The position numbers were made by a program, and so were the translations under genes. A stretch of DNA of 64,000 nucleotides from an uncultured Oscillospiraceae bacterium (GTDB lineage: Bacteria > Bacillota > Clostridia > Oscillospirales > Oscillospiraceae): assembly GCA_947631595.1 (NCBI GenBank), contig CANRLZ010000003.1, positions 1 through 64,000 of the forward strand. The letters run 5' to 3'. The notes beneath the pieces are model-generated. The model was not told where the DNA came from. It did no database searches and saw only the letters and a program-made list of their open reading frames with translations. Below, piece by piece: positions 35,243 through 43,211 of this stretch. Position 1 is the stretch's first letter, and each line of letters opens with the position of its first letter.

Positions 35243-35782
35243 ATGGCGATGCGAGAGATCAGGCTGCGCACCGAGGAGCTGACCAGGGAGCGGGCAGCCC
35301 AGCTGCGGGCGGGCGACCGGGTGCTGCTCTCCGGCACGGTCTACACCGCCCGGGACGCCGCCCACAAGCGCATCTTCGCCCTCCTGGACGCCGGGCAGGA
35401 GCCGCCCTTCCCCCTGGAGGGCGCGATCATCTACTACGCCGGCCCCACCCCCGCCCAGCAGGGGATGGCCGTGGGTTCCTGCGGCCCCACCACCTCCGGG
35501 CGGATGGACCCCTTCGCCCCCCGCCTGATGGACCTGGGTCTCCGGGCCATGGTGGGCAAGGGCGACCGCGGCGACGCGGTGGTGGACGCCATCGTCCGCA
35601 ACAGCGGGGTGTACTTCGCCGCCGTGGGCGGCGCCGGGGCGCTCATCGCCCGGTGCATCCGCTCCAGCCAGGTGGTGGCCTTTGACGACCTGGGATGCGA
35701 GAGCGTGAAGCGCATGGAGGTGGAGGACCTCCCCCTCACCGTCGCCATCGACAGCCAGGGTCGCGACCTCTACCGCCGCTGA
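35243..35782 (+). CDS. Fe-S type fumarate/tartrate dehydratase beta subunit
   Basis: The 179-aa protein matches the beta subunit (or C-terminal domain) of class I, 4Fe-4S-dependent hydro-lyases such as two-subunit fumarase. Visible motifs are YYAGPTPA, GPTTSGRMD, a GKGDRG segment and YFAAVGGAGALIA. The alpha subunit, which holds the cluster cysteines, is not adjacent: a coiled-coil gene precedes and an aminotransferase follows. ATG at 35243 has AGGAGG 10 nt upstream. It should be inactive alone and need an alpha subunit encoded elsewhere. Confidence 0.88.
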   Translation: MAMREIRLRTEELTRERAAQLRAGDRVLLSGTVYTARDAAHKRIFALLDAGQEPPFPLEGAIIYYAGPTPAQQGMAVGSCGPTTSGRMDPFAPRLMDLGLRAMVGKGDRGDAVVDAIVRNSGVYFAAVGGAGALIARCIRSSQVVAFDDLGCESVKRMEVEDLPLTVAIDSQGRDLYRR

Positions 35783-35792
35783 ACCGAAAAGC

Positions 35793-35825
35793 AACGCCCG
35801 GAGCGCGGCCTCCGGGCGTTTTTTT
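35793..35825 (+). terminator. Terminator after the dehydratase subunit gene
   Basis: AACGCCCGGAG (35793-35803) pairs with CTCCGGGCGTT (35810-35820), followed by a T-run. Confidence 0.92.
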
Positions 35826-35918
35826 GTCTGTTTTCGCCAAGACGGGGCGCCCTCCGGGACGAAAATGAAGGCAGAAAAATATAATCTTTCATTTTGGGCC
35901 GGATTTGAAAAAGTTTCC

Positions 35919-35948
35919 CTTGCAATTTTGCAAGAGTGAGAATATAAT
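35919..35948 (+). promoter_or_regulatory. Promoter of the aminotransferase gene with palindrome at -35
   Basis: TTGCAA (35920-35925) and consensus TATAAT (35943-35948) are 17 bp apart. A perfect 16-bp palindrome CTTGCAATTTTGCAAG (35919-35934) covers the -35 and is a likely operator. Confidence 0.8.
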
Positions 35949-35985
35949 ATGTCACAACGTTTGGGAAAGGAGCGGTCATACCAAG

Positions 35986-37176
35986 ATGAAAGAGCTGTCT
36001 CAACTGGCCAAGGGGGTCCACGCCTCGACCACCCTGGCGATCGATAGTATGTTCAAGCAGATGCGTGCCCAGGGGGTGGACGTCATCGGCTTTGGCGCCG
36101 GGGAGCCGGACTTTGACACCCCGGAGCGGATCAAGGACGCGGCCATCGCCGCCATCCACGCCAACAAGACCAAGTACACCCCCGCCGCCGGCATCATGGA
36201 GCTGCGCCGCGCGGTGTGCGACCGGCTGAAAGCGGACTGCGACCTGGACTACACCCCCGCCCAGGTGGTGGTGGCCAGCGGCGCCAAGCACAATGTCTAC
36301 ATCGCCCTGCGTACCCTGTGCGATCCGGGGGACGAGGTGATCCTGCCCGCCCCGTACTGGGTCAGCTACTATGAACTCATCCGCATGGTGGGCGCCACCC
36401 CCGTGGTCATCGACTGCGGCGAGGCCGAGGACTTCAAGCTCTCCCCGGCCAAGCTCTCCGCCGCCGTCACCCCCAAGACCAAGGCCATCATCCTCAACAA
36501 CCCCTCCAACCCCACCGGCATGATGTACACCAAGGCGGAGCTGGAGGCGCTTGCCGAGGTGGTGGTGGAGAAGGACCTCTACGTGATCTCCGACGAAATC
36601 TACTACTGCCTGGCCTACGACGGGCGGCAGTTCACCTCCTTCGCCTCCCTCGGGGAGGAGGTCAAGCGCCGCACCATCCTCATCAACGGCGTGTCCAAGT
36701 CCTACGCCATGACCGGCTGGCGGGTGGGCTACGCCGCCGCGGAGGAGTCCATCGCCAAGGTGATGGCCAACTACCTCAGCCACTCCACCGGCGCGCCCAG
36801 CTCCATCTCCCAGTGGGCCGCGGTGGAGGCCATGGAGGGTTCCCAGGAGGACGTGCAGGTCATGCGCCGGGAGTTTGAAGCCCGGCGGGACTACATCGTG
36901 GAGCGGATGAACACCATCCCCGGCGTGAGCTGCATCAAGCCCCACGGCGCTTTCTACATTATGATGAACGTGGAGAAGCTGATCGGCCGCGAGCTGGGCG
37001 GCGTGGTCATCCGGGACGGCGACGACTTCGCCCAGGTCTTCCTGGAGAAGGCCCTGGTGGCGGTGGTGCCCTGTTCCGGCTTCGGCGCACCCAACTTCGT
37101 CCGCTGGTCCTACGCCACCTCCCTGGGCAACATCAAGGAGGGTCTGGATCGCCTGGAGAAATTCCTGGCCCAGTGA
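35986..37176 (+). CDS. Pyridoxal-phosphate aminotransferase, aspartate type
   Basis: The 396-aa class I aminotransferase fits the AspAT Ib group: GAGEPDFDTP, KYTPAAGIMELR, NNPSNPTG, SDEIYY, and the PLP lysine in NGVSKSYAMTGWRVGY, with the carboxylate-binding Arg in FVRWSYATS. The likely reaction is aspartate plus 2-oxoglutarate to oxaloacetate plus glutamate, though prephenate or alanine activity is possible in this group. ATG at 35986 is the homologous start although AAGGAG is 13 nt away. The gene has its own strong promoter with a palindromic operator and its own terminator. Confidence 0.9.
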   Translation: MKELSQLAKGVHASTTLAIDSMFKQMRAQGVDVIGFGAGEPDFDTPERIKDAAIAAIHANKTKYTPAAGIMELRRAVCDRLKADCDLDYTPAQVVVASGAKHNVYIALRTLCDPGDEVILPAPYWVSYYELIRMVGATPVVIDCGEAEDFKLSPAKLSAAVTPKTKAIILNNPSNPTGMMYTKAELEALAEVVVEKDLYVISDEIYYCLAYDGRQFTSFASLGEEVKRRTILINGVSKSYAMTGWRVGYAAAEESIAKVMANYLSHSTGAPSSISQWAAVEAMEGSQEDVQVMRREFEARRDYIVERMNTIPGVSCIKPHGAFYIMMNVEKLIGRELGGVVIRDGDDFAQVFLEKALVAVVPCSGFGAPNFVRWSYATSLGNIKEGLDRLEKFLAQ

Positions 37177-37193
37177 CCTCCGGCGGAACATCC

Positions 37194-37225
37194 AAGACGC
37201 CTGGCTCTTGCCAGGCGTCTTTTTT
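37194..37225 (+). terminator. Terminator after the aminotransferase gene
   Basis: AAGACGCCTGGC pairs with GCCAGGCGTCTT around TCTT, followed by T residues. Confidence 0.93.
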
Positions 37226-37312
37226 GCGCCCAACTTTTGGGACAAGTCCGCTTCTAAAGTGGGACAGGCGTTCATAGACTGTTGGCACGTGAGGAAAAAG
37301 GAGGGATGCGCC

Positions 37313-38236
37313 GTGGAGACCGCGCGGGCGGCGGAGCGGCTGGACCAGGCGGCGCGGCTGCTGCCGGGGCCTCTTCGCCAGCGGGTGGCGGCGCTGCCCC
37401 TGGAGCGGCGGGCGGAGGTGGAGGAGCTGCGGCTGCGCCGGGGCCGGCCGCTGTCCTTTCTCACTTCCGAGGGGGAGATATTTTTGCCGGACACCGCCGT
37501 CACCGGCCGGGACCTGGACACGGTTTTGGAGCTGGCCAGCGCCTCGTCGGTGCACACGGTACTGGCACAGGTGAAAAACGGCTTTGTGGCCGTCCCCGGC
37601 GGACATCGGCTGGGCCTGTGCGGGACAGGGGTGGTAGAGGGCGGCGCGCTGACCAACCTCCGGGAGCTGTCCTCTCTGTCCCTGCGGATCGCCCGGGAGT
37701 TCCGGGGTCTCTGCTGGGAGGTTCTGCCCAAGCTCTGGGGGGCGCGGGGGCTGGAGAGCACCCTGATCCTCTCGCCCCCCGGCGGGGGAAAGACCACGCT
37801 CCTACGGGATCTCATCCGGGCCATCTCCGCCGGAGAGGGCTGCCCGCCCCGTCGGGTGGGGGTGGCCGATGAGCGGGGGGAGCTGGCCGCCGTGGCGAAC
37901 GGCGAACCCGCCCTGGACATCGGCCCGCGGAGCGACGTGATGAGCGCCTGCCCCAAGGCGGTGGGGATGATGACCCTGCTGCGGGGGATGAACCCCCAGG
38001 TGTTGGCGGTGGACGAGATCACCCAGCCGGAGGATGTGGAAGCCATGCTCCAGGCGGCGGGCTGCGGGGTGGCGCTCCTGGCCACCGCCCACGGCGGGAG
38101 CCTGGCCGACCTGGATCGCCGCCCGCTCTACCGCCGCCTGATGGCCCAGGGGATATTCGGGCGGGTGGTGCTCATCGAAAACGCCGCGGACGGGCGGCGC
38201 TATTCCGTGACGGACGGGGAGGGGCGGCCATGGTGA
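37313..38236 (+). CDS. spoIIIAA: Stage III sporulation protein AA
   Basis: SpoIIIAA is the cytoplasmic ATPase of the SpoIIIA-SpoIIQ channel, the secretion-like feeding tube between mother cell and forespore. The 307-aa length equals the B. subtilis protein. It carries Walker A PPGGGKTT (155-162), GVADERGELAAV and a Walker B-like VLAVDEITQPED, as in type II/IV secretion ATPases. GTG at 37313 has GGAGGG 7 nt upstream. It opens the eight-gene operon. A possible sigma-E -10 (CATAGACT at 37273-37280) is seen but the -35 is unclear. Confidence 0.96.
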   Translation: METARAAERLDQAARLLPGPLRQRVAALPLERRAEVEELRLRRGRPLSFLTSEGEIFLPDTAVTGRDLDTVLELASASSVHTVLAQVKNGFVAVPGGHRLGLCGTGVVEGGALTNLRELSSLSLRIAREFRGLCWEVLPKLWGARGLESTLILSPPGGGKTTLLRDLIRAISAGEGCPPRRVGVADERGELAAVANGEPALDIGPRSDVMSACPKAVGMMTLLRGMNPQVLAVDEITQPEDVEAMLQAAGCGVALLATAHGGSLADLDRRPLYRRLMAQGIFGRVVLIENAADGRRYSVTDGEGRPW

Positions 38237-38742
38237 AGCTGTTGGGCGCCGCCTGCGTGATGGCGGGGGCGCTGCGGTGCGGATTTGGGGCGGTGGGCCG
38301 GCTGTGGGGGCGGCTCCAGACGTTGGAGGAGCTGCACGCCGCCCTTGCCTGGCTGGAGGAGGAGCTGACCTTCCGTCTGACCCCGCTGCCCCGGCTTTTG
38401 GAAGAACTTGGCCGGACGCGCAAGGGCGCGGCGGGGCGCTTTTTTCAGGAGACCCTGCGCCGTCTTCAGGCGGACCCGGAGGGCGGGGTCTACCAGAGCT
38501 GGCGGCAGGCGATGGTGCAATGTCTGCCCGACCTCCAGCCGGAGGAGCGGCAGACGCTATTGGAGGTGGGCCAGACCCTTGGCCGCTTTGACGCCCAGAC
38601 CCAGCGGCAGGCGCTCCTGCGGGGGCGGCAGCGGCTGGCCGCCTTTCGGGACGAGGCCAGGGGGGAGGCCCGTCGCCTGGGGCGGGTGTACGCCGCCCTC
38701 AGCCTGACGGGCGGAACGGCCATCATTCTATTGCTGATCTAG
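38230..38742 (+). CDS. spoIIIAB: Stage III sporulation protein AB
   Basis: SpoIIIAB is a membrane protein related to type II secretion platform (GspF-like) proteins in the mother-cell membrane. The 170-aa protein has an N-terminal hydrophobic stretch (3-22), a helical cytoplasmic domain with the family's LEEELTFRLTPLPRLLEE pattern, and a C-terminal membrane segment (155-170). It overlaps spoIIIAA by 7 bp. Confidence 0.94.
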   Translation: MVKLLGAACVMAGALRCGFGAVGRLWGRLQTLEELHAALAWLEEELTFRLTPLPRLLEELGRTRKGAAGRFFQETLRRLQADPEGGVYQSWRQAMVQCLPDLQPEERQTLLEVGQTLGRFDAQTQRQALLRGRQRLAAFRDEARGEARRLGRVYAALSLTGGTAIILLLI

Positions 38743-38754
38743 GGGGGCGGAGAC

Positions 38755-38949
38755 GTGAACGTGGATCTGATTTTCAAAATTGCCGCCATCGGCATCCTGG
38801 TCTCCGTCCTCAACCAGGTCTTGACCCGTTCCGGCCGGGACGAGCAGGCCACCATGACCACCCTGGCCGGGCTTGTGGTGGTGCTGATGATGGTGGTCCG
38901 GGAGATCAGCTCCCTCTTTGACCTGGTCAAGGACCTCTTCGGGCTGTAA
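38755..38949 (+). CDS. spoIIIAC: Stage III sporulation protein AC
   Basis: The 64-aa protein has two hydrophobic segments (about 3-22 and 35-52) and the conserved NQVLTRSGRDEQA turn between them. It belongs to the small SpoIIIAC/AD membrane components of the sporulation channel. It begins with GTG at 38755 after GGGGGGCGGAG, 12 bp after spoIIIAB. Confidence 0.94.
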   Translation: MNVDLIFKIAAIGILVSVLNQVLTRSGRDEQATMTTLAGLVVVLMMVVREISSLFDLVKDLFGL

Positions 38950-38951
38950 CG

Positions 38952-39338
38952 GTGGAGCTGGCGACACGGGTGGCGGTGCTGGCGGCGGTGGGCGCTGTCT
39001 GCGCGGCCACGGTGAAAAAGCAGGTCCCGGACCTGGCCCTGGTGCTGGCGCTCTGCGCCGTCACCCTCATTTTGGGCCTGGCCATGACCGCCTTTCGCCC
39101 CATCCGGGAGGTGCTGGACGACCTGGCGGAGCGGGCTGGGCTGACGGCGGAAGTCCTGGGGCCGGTGGTGAAGACGGTGGGGGTATCCCTGCTCACCCGT
39201 GTCTCCTCGGAGCTGTGCAAGGACGCGGGGGAGGGAGGCCTGGCGGCGGCGGTGGAGATCGCGGGCGGAGCCTGCGCCCTGCTGGTCTGCCTGCCCCTTT
39301 TTGAGGCGGTAGTTGGGCTGCTATTTTCTCTACTTTAG
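38952..39338 (+). CDS. spoIIIAD: Stage III sporulation protein AD
   Basis: The 128-aa membrane protein has three to four hydrophobic segments and a central FRPIREVLDDLAERAGL region; it pairs with AC in the mother-cell channel. The GTG start at 38952 is 2 bp after spoIIIAC, and no other start fits the family length. Confidence 0.93.
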   Translation: MELATRVAVLAAVGAVCAATVKKQVPDLALVLALCAVTLILGLAMTAFRPIREVLDDLAERAGLTAEVLGPVVKTVGVSLLTRVSSELCKDAGEGGLAAAVEIAGGACALLVCLPLFEAVVGLLFSLL

Positions 39339-39347
39339 GAGCGGATC

Positions 39348-40451
39348 ATGGTGCGTGCGCGAGGTTTTATCTTGGCCTTCGTCCTCTTTTTGCTCCTCTC
39401 TCCCTCAGCCCGTGGGGCGTGGGAGGCCGACGTGGGGCCGGGGGAACTCCCCGCCCTGGAGGATCTGGAGCGCTCGGCGGGAGAGTACGGCGCGGGGCTG
39501 GACCTGGACGGGGAGATCAGCCTGGACCAGGGGCTGGAACAGCTGGTGCGCACCGGGACCGACCAGGTCTTTGGCATTTTGCGCACCGCCCTGCGCAGCG
39601 GGACGCTGCTGCTTGCCATCACCCTCTTCTGCGCCCTGGCCCAAGGGGCGGCGGAGCCGGGGAGCGGGACTTTCCAGGCCGCACCCATCGCGGGGGTGCT
39701 GGCGGTGTGCGCGGTGTCCCTGGCCGACGTCCACTCCCTCATGGGCCTGGGCCGGGAGAGCATGGAGCGCCTGGCGGCGTTCGGCCAGGCGCTCCTGCCC
39801 ACCCTGGCCGCCGCCGCGGCCGCCGGGGGCGCCCCCGTGGGCGCCGCCGCCCGGCAGATGGCCACGGTGCTCTTTTCCAACCTCCTGCTGCGGCTCATCA
39901 CCGACCTGCTCATCCCCATGACCTACCTCTATGTGGCGGCAGGGGCCGTCCACGCGGCGGTGGGGAACGCCGGGGTGGACCGACTGGGCAAGACCCTGAA
40001 GGGGGCGGTGGCGGGGGTGCTCACCGCCGTGATGTTGGCCTTTACCCTCTACCTCTCCATCAGCGGCGCTGTGGCCGGGACCAGCGACGCCGTGGCGGTG
40101 AAGACGGCGAAGTTCGCCATCTCCGGCGCGGTGCCGGTGGTGGGCGGCGTGCTGTCCGACGCGGCGGAGAGCGTGCTGGTGAGCGCCGGACTGCTGCGAA
40201 ACTCCGTGGGCGTCTTCGGAACGCTGGTGATTTTGGGGATGTGCCTGACCCCCTTTCTGCGCATGGGCGTCCACTATCTCGTCTATAAGCTGACATCGGC
40301 CTTGGCGGCCACCGTCTGGGACGGCGGCGTGACCAAGCTCATCGACGCCATCAGCGGCGCCTTCGCCCTGGAGCTGGGCATGACGGCGTGCTGTGCGCTG
40401 ATGCTGCTCTTTTCCGTTGTTTCGTGTCTTTCAGCGGCGGGGGTGACGTAG
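39348..40451 (+). CDS. spoIIIAE: Stage III sporulation protein AE
   Basis: SpoIIIAE is the large polytopic membrane protein of the complex. The 367-aa protein starts with a signal-like hydrophobic segment (5-22, ending SARG), then an acidic extracytoplasmic stretch (~25-70) and about seven membrane segments including the TSDAVAVKTAKFAISGAVPVVGG family signature region. It starts 9 bp after spoIIIAD. Confidence 0.94.
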   Translation: MVRARGFILAFVLFLLLSPSARGAWEADVGPGELPALEDLERSAGEYGAGLDLDGEISLDQGLEQLVRTGTDQVFGILRTALRSGTLLLAITLFCALAQGAAEPGSGTFQAAPIAGVLAVCAVSLADVHSLMGLGRESMERLAAFGQALLPTLAAAAAAGGAPVGAAARQMATVLFSNLLLRLITDLLIPMTYLYVAAGAVHAAVGNAGVDRLGKTLKGAVAGVLTAVMLAFTLYLSISGAVAGTSDAVAVKTAKFAISGAVPVVGGVLSDAAESVLVSAGLLRNSVGVFGTLVILGMCLTPFLRMGVHYLVYKLTSALAATVWDGGVTKLIDAISGAFALELGMTACCALMLLFSVVSCLSAAGVT

Positions 40452-40452
40452 A

Positions 40453-40935
40453 ATGGAGTGGGTGAAGGACTGGATGCTCTCCGTGGTCTGCGCCGCCCTC
40501 CTGGCCGCCCTGGCCGGGGCGCTGTGCCCCGCCGGGCGGGGGCGAAAGCTCACCGGTCTGGCCGGGGGATTGCTGCTGCTGTTTGTGATGCTGAAGCCCC
40601 TGGCGCGGCTGGGGGCGGGGAGCGAGGCCCTGGCGGAGTTTCAGAATGCTTTGACCGGCCAGGCCCAGACCGCTGAGGCGGAGGAACTGCGGAAAGATAT
40701 CATAGCCCAACAGACCGCCGCATATATTTCGGACAAGGCGACGGCGCTGGGCATCGTGGACCCCCAGGTGCAGGTGCGCTGCCGCTGGACCGAGGACGGC
40801 TTCCCCGCGCCGGAGTCGGTCCAGGTACGGGGAAGTGGGGACGGGGAGGCGTGGCGGGCCTTACAGCGGGCGATCACCGCCGATTTCGGCCTGGACGCGT
40901 CCCACCAGATGTTGGAAAGGACGGACGTGCCATGA
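40453..40935 (+). CDS. spoIIIAF: Stage III sporulation protein AF
   Basis: The 160-aa protein has two N-terminal membrane segments (about 8-26 and 33-50) followed by a soluble ring-building-motif-like domain. SpoIIIAF forms part of the periplasmic ring stack in related spore formers. It starts 1 bp after spoIIIAE and overlaps spoIIIAG by 4 bp. Confidence 0.93.
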   Translation: MEWVKDWMLSVVCAALLAALAGALCPAGRGRKLTGLAGGLLLLFVMLKPLARLGAGSEALAEFQNALTGQAQTAEAEELRKDIIAQQTAAYISDKATALGIVDPQVQVRCRWTEDGFPAPESVQVRGSGDGEAWRALQRAITADFGLDASHQMLERTDVP

Positions 40936-41474
40936 GGGAGATCCCGTGGGAGACGTGGCGGGAAAAGGGTCTGGAACTGCTGAAAAAGTACCGGTATGTC
41001 CTGCTGATCCTGCTGGTGGGGGTGGTGTTGCTGCTCTGGCCCAGCGGCGGGGGAAAAGGGGAGACGGAGACCGCCCCGGCGGCGTCCGGCGGCGCGGTGC
41101 AGGAGGATTTCTCCGTGTCCGCCCTGGAGGAAAAACTCTCCGACGCCCTCTCCCGCATTCGGGGGGCTGGGGACGTGACCGTGATGCTCACCGTCCAGGG
41201 CGGATCCCGGCAGGTGCTGGCCACGGATGAGAAAAGCGTCCGGCGATCGGACGGGGGAAGTGAGACCCAGAGCGCCACGGTGGTGGTCTCCGGCGCCTCG
41301 GCGGCGGGGAGCGGCCCTGTGCTGATCCAGCAGCTCTACCCGAGGTTCCAGGGGGCGCTGGTGGTCTGTTCCGGCGGAGCGGACGCCGGGGTGCGGCTCA
41401 AACTCATGGAGGCGGTCAGCGCGCTCACCGGCCTGGGAACGGATAAAATTTCAATTTGTCAAGGAAAGGGTTGA
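40932..41474 (+). CDS. spoIIIAG: Stage III sporulation protein AG
   Basis: SpoIIIAG forms the large 30-fold ring in the intermembrane space of the engulfed forespore in B. subtilis. The 180-aa protein has one membrane anchor (22-38), a Gly/Ala-rich linker and a C-terminal ring-building domain (LEEKLSDALSRIRGAGDVTVML onward, positions ~68-175). ATG at 40932 overlaps the spoIIIAF stop. Confidence 0.93.
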   Translation: MREIPWETWREKGLELLKKYRYVLLILLVGVVLLLWPSGGGKGETETAPAASGGAVQEDFSVSALEEKLSDALSRIRGAGDVTVMLTVQGGSRQVLATDEKSVRRSDGGSETQSATVVVSGASAAGSGPVLIQQLYPRFQGALVVCSGGADAGVRLKLMEAVSALTGLGTDKISICQGKG

Positions 41475-41482
41475 GGGAAGAC

Positions 41483-42085
41483 ATGAAGATCTGGAAACGC
41501 AACGCGGTGGTGGCCGCAATCGTCCTGTTCGTGTGCGCGGCGGTGTACTTAAACTGGTCCTACTCCCAGGACGGCTCCAACGTGACTGTGGACGCGCTGC
41601 CCACGGGGAAGCTGCTGGGAGGCGCGGCGGAGGTGAGCGCCACCGGCGCGGCGGAAAACGAGGCGAGCCAGAGTCCAACTCCCAGCGCCCAGCCCAGCGG
41701 GGCGGCGGAGGAACCCGGCCAGACCACCGCCAACGACTACTTCTCCAGCGCCCGGATCAACCGCCAGCAGGCCAGGGACTCCGCCCTCAGCCTCCTGGAG
41801 GAGGCGGCGGCCAACAACGACGCGGAGCAGACCATCCGTGACCAGGCCAACGCCTCCATCCAGGTCATGGCCGACTGCACCATGGCCGAGGCCCAGATCG
41901 AGAACCTGGTCATCGCCAAGGGGTACGCCAACTGCGTGGCCTTCGTGGGCGAGGACAGCGCCTCGGTGGTGGTCTCCCTGGATGAGGGGCAGTTGACCGA
42001 GACGGACACGGCGAAGATCATGGAGATCACCATGGAACAGACCGGCCTGGAGGCCGGTCAGATCAAAGTCATCCAGGCGGAGTAA
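41483..42085 (+). CDS. spoIIIAH: Stage III sporulation protein AH
   Basis: SpoIIIAH binds forespore SpoIIQ across the two membranes and anchors the channel. The 200-aa protein has an N-terminal anchor (KRNAVVAAIVLFVCAAVYLN, ~5-24), a low-complexity Ser/Ala/Pro-rich linker (~45-90) and the YscJ/FliF-like domain (DSALSLLEEAA through GQIKVIQAE). ATG at 41483 has GAGGG 7 nt upstream. No spoIIQ is in this window. Confidence 0.94.
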   Translation: MKIWKRNAVVAAIVLFVCAAVYLNWSYSQDGSNVTVDALPTGKLLGGAAEVSATGAAENEASQSPTPSAQPSGAAEEPGQTTANDYFSSARINRQQARDSALSLLEEAAANNDAEQTIRDQANASIQVMADCTMAEAQIENLVIAKGYANCVAFVGEDSASVVVSLDEGQLTETDTAKIMEITMEQTGLEAGQIKVIQAE

Positions 42086-42104
42086 CGCGGCCGGACAGAG
42101 CCGG

Positions 42105-42143
42105 GGGCCGCCGGGGCGGCCGGCCCGTCCCGGCGGCCCTTTG
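42105..42143 (+). terminator. Probable terminator of the spoIIIA operon
   Basis: GGGCCGCCGGG (42105-42115) pairs perfectly with CCCGGCGGCCC (42129-42139), followed by TTTGT. The T-run is short. Confidence 0.65.
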
Positions 42144-42177
42144 TCCCCCCGTGGGCCGGGGGCGCACAGGCCGCCGC

Positions 42178-42206
42178 TTGACATTTTTTGGCGAAGTGGG
42201 TACTAT
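42178..42206 (+). promoter_or_regulatory. Promoter of the lipoprotein gene
   Basis: TTGACA (42178-42183) and TACTAT (42201-42206) are 17 bp apart, 30 bp before the ATG. Confidence 0.75.
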
Positions 42207-42236
42207 GGTTTCAAAAAGAGAGGGGAGGGGGCGCTC

Positions 42237-43109
42237 ATGGTGAAACGAACTCTGGCCGCGCTGTTGGCCGTCCTGACGCTGTTTGACCTGTCCGGCTGCG
42301 GACTGGGGGAGAAGGAGGAACCCGCCGCCTCGCCCCCGCCGGAGACCGCGGCCTTCGCCGCCTTTTTGGCGGGGGAGACCACCGCCCAGGTGGACGACGG
42401 CTTCCGCACCGACCTGGACTTTTTGGGCGCCGTCCCGGCGGAGGGTGTCGGGGAGTTCTCCATTCAAGATCTGACCCAGATGGTGCGTGACGCCGTCCCG
42501 GCGGACGTCGAGCTCCAGACTCTAAAGGTCTTCTACGCCCAGCCGAAGACCCTCAGCGGGCGGCAGATGCTGGCCCTGGAGTACGCGGGGACCCTGGCGG
42601 ACAGCCAGCCGTTTACGGCGTATCTCATCCTGGGCGACTACGACGGCCAGGTCCGCCTGACCTACGCCACCGACTCCTTCTACCGCAGCTTTACCCAGCT
42701 GGATCAAAACCTGATCTTTTCCGGGCACGGCTCCGGCGGCGCGGGGGATGAGTTCGACTGGCTGGGCTACATCGACGACGCCGGTCACTACCGCTCCGTC
42801 TACCAGGTGGAGACCCTCTACGACCAGTGGGTGGCCATGTACGCCTTTGACGTCTTTGGAATGGATACCCAGTGGGCGGTGGGGTGTACGTGCTGCATTC
42901 TGACCACCGAGGACGGCGTGTTCTACCAGCTGGACGTGGGGGAGGGCACCGACCCGGAGAAGGTGGCCCTTCTGCGGGAGTACCTGGCCGGACAGGGCAT
43001 GACCGAGATCGACAGCGTGGCCGACCGCGTCGCCCAGCTCAAGGCGGAGCGGGGCATCGGAGAGACGACCCCCTTTGAGGACTGGATCCCCTTAGAGCCG
43101 GAGGGCTAA
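42237..43109 (+). CDS. Predicted lipoprotein of unknown function
   Basis: The 290-aa protein has a type II signal peptide: basic start (MVKRT), hydrophobic core and a lipobox ending in LSGC at residue 21, so it should be anchored on the outer face of the membrane. The mature part is acidic, rich in aromatic residues (GDYDGQVRLTYATDSFYRSF) and has a paired CTCC motif near residue 220. I recognise no family. It has its own promoter and lies between the spoIIIA operon and glnS. Confidence 0.75.
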   Translation: MVKRTLAALLAVLTLFDLSGCGLGEKEEPAASPPPETAAFAAFLAGETTAQVDDGFRTDLDFLGAVPAEGVGEFSIQDLTQMVRDAVPADVELQTLKVFYAQPKTLSGRQMLALEYAGTLADSQPFTAYLILGDYDGQVRLTYATDSFYRSFTQLDQNLIFSGHGSGGAGDEFDWLGYIDDAGHYRSVYQVETLYDQWVAMYAFDVFGMDTQWAVGCTCCILTTEDGVFYQLDVGEGTDPEKVALLREYLAGQGMTEIDSVADRVAQLKAERGIGETTPFEDWIPLEPEG

Positions 43110-43125
43110 ATTGGCCAGAAGGGTC

Positions 43126-43189
43126 TTGCAATTTCAGGCTGGACAGGATAAAATATACAGGTTACCGATGGGGGTAACCTGTATATTTT
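43126..43189 (+). promoter_or_regulatory. Promoter of glnS with 17-bp perfect dyad
   Basis: TTGCAA (43126-43131) and TAAAAT (43149-43154) are 17 bp apart. AAAATATACAGGTTACC (43150-43166) and its exact complement (43173-43189) flank a GATGGG loop. The dyad begins in the -10 and covers the start site, then runs into TTTTATTTT. It can act as an operator, or as a terminator for readthrough from the lipoprotein gene. Confidence 0.75.
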
Positions 43190-43211
43190 ATTTTGCGAGG
43201 AGTTGAGGACC

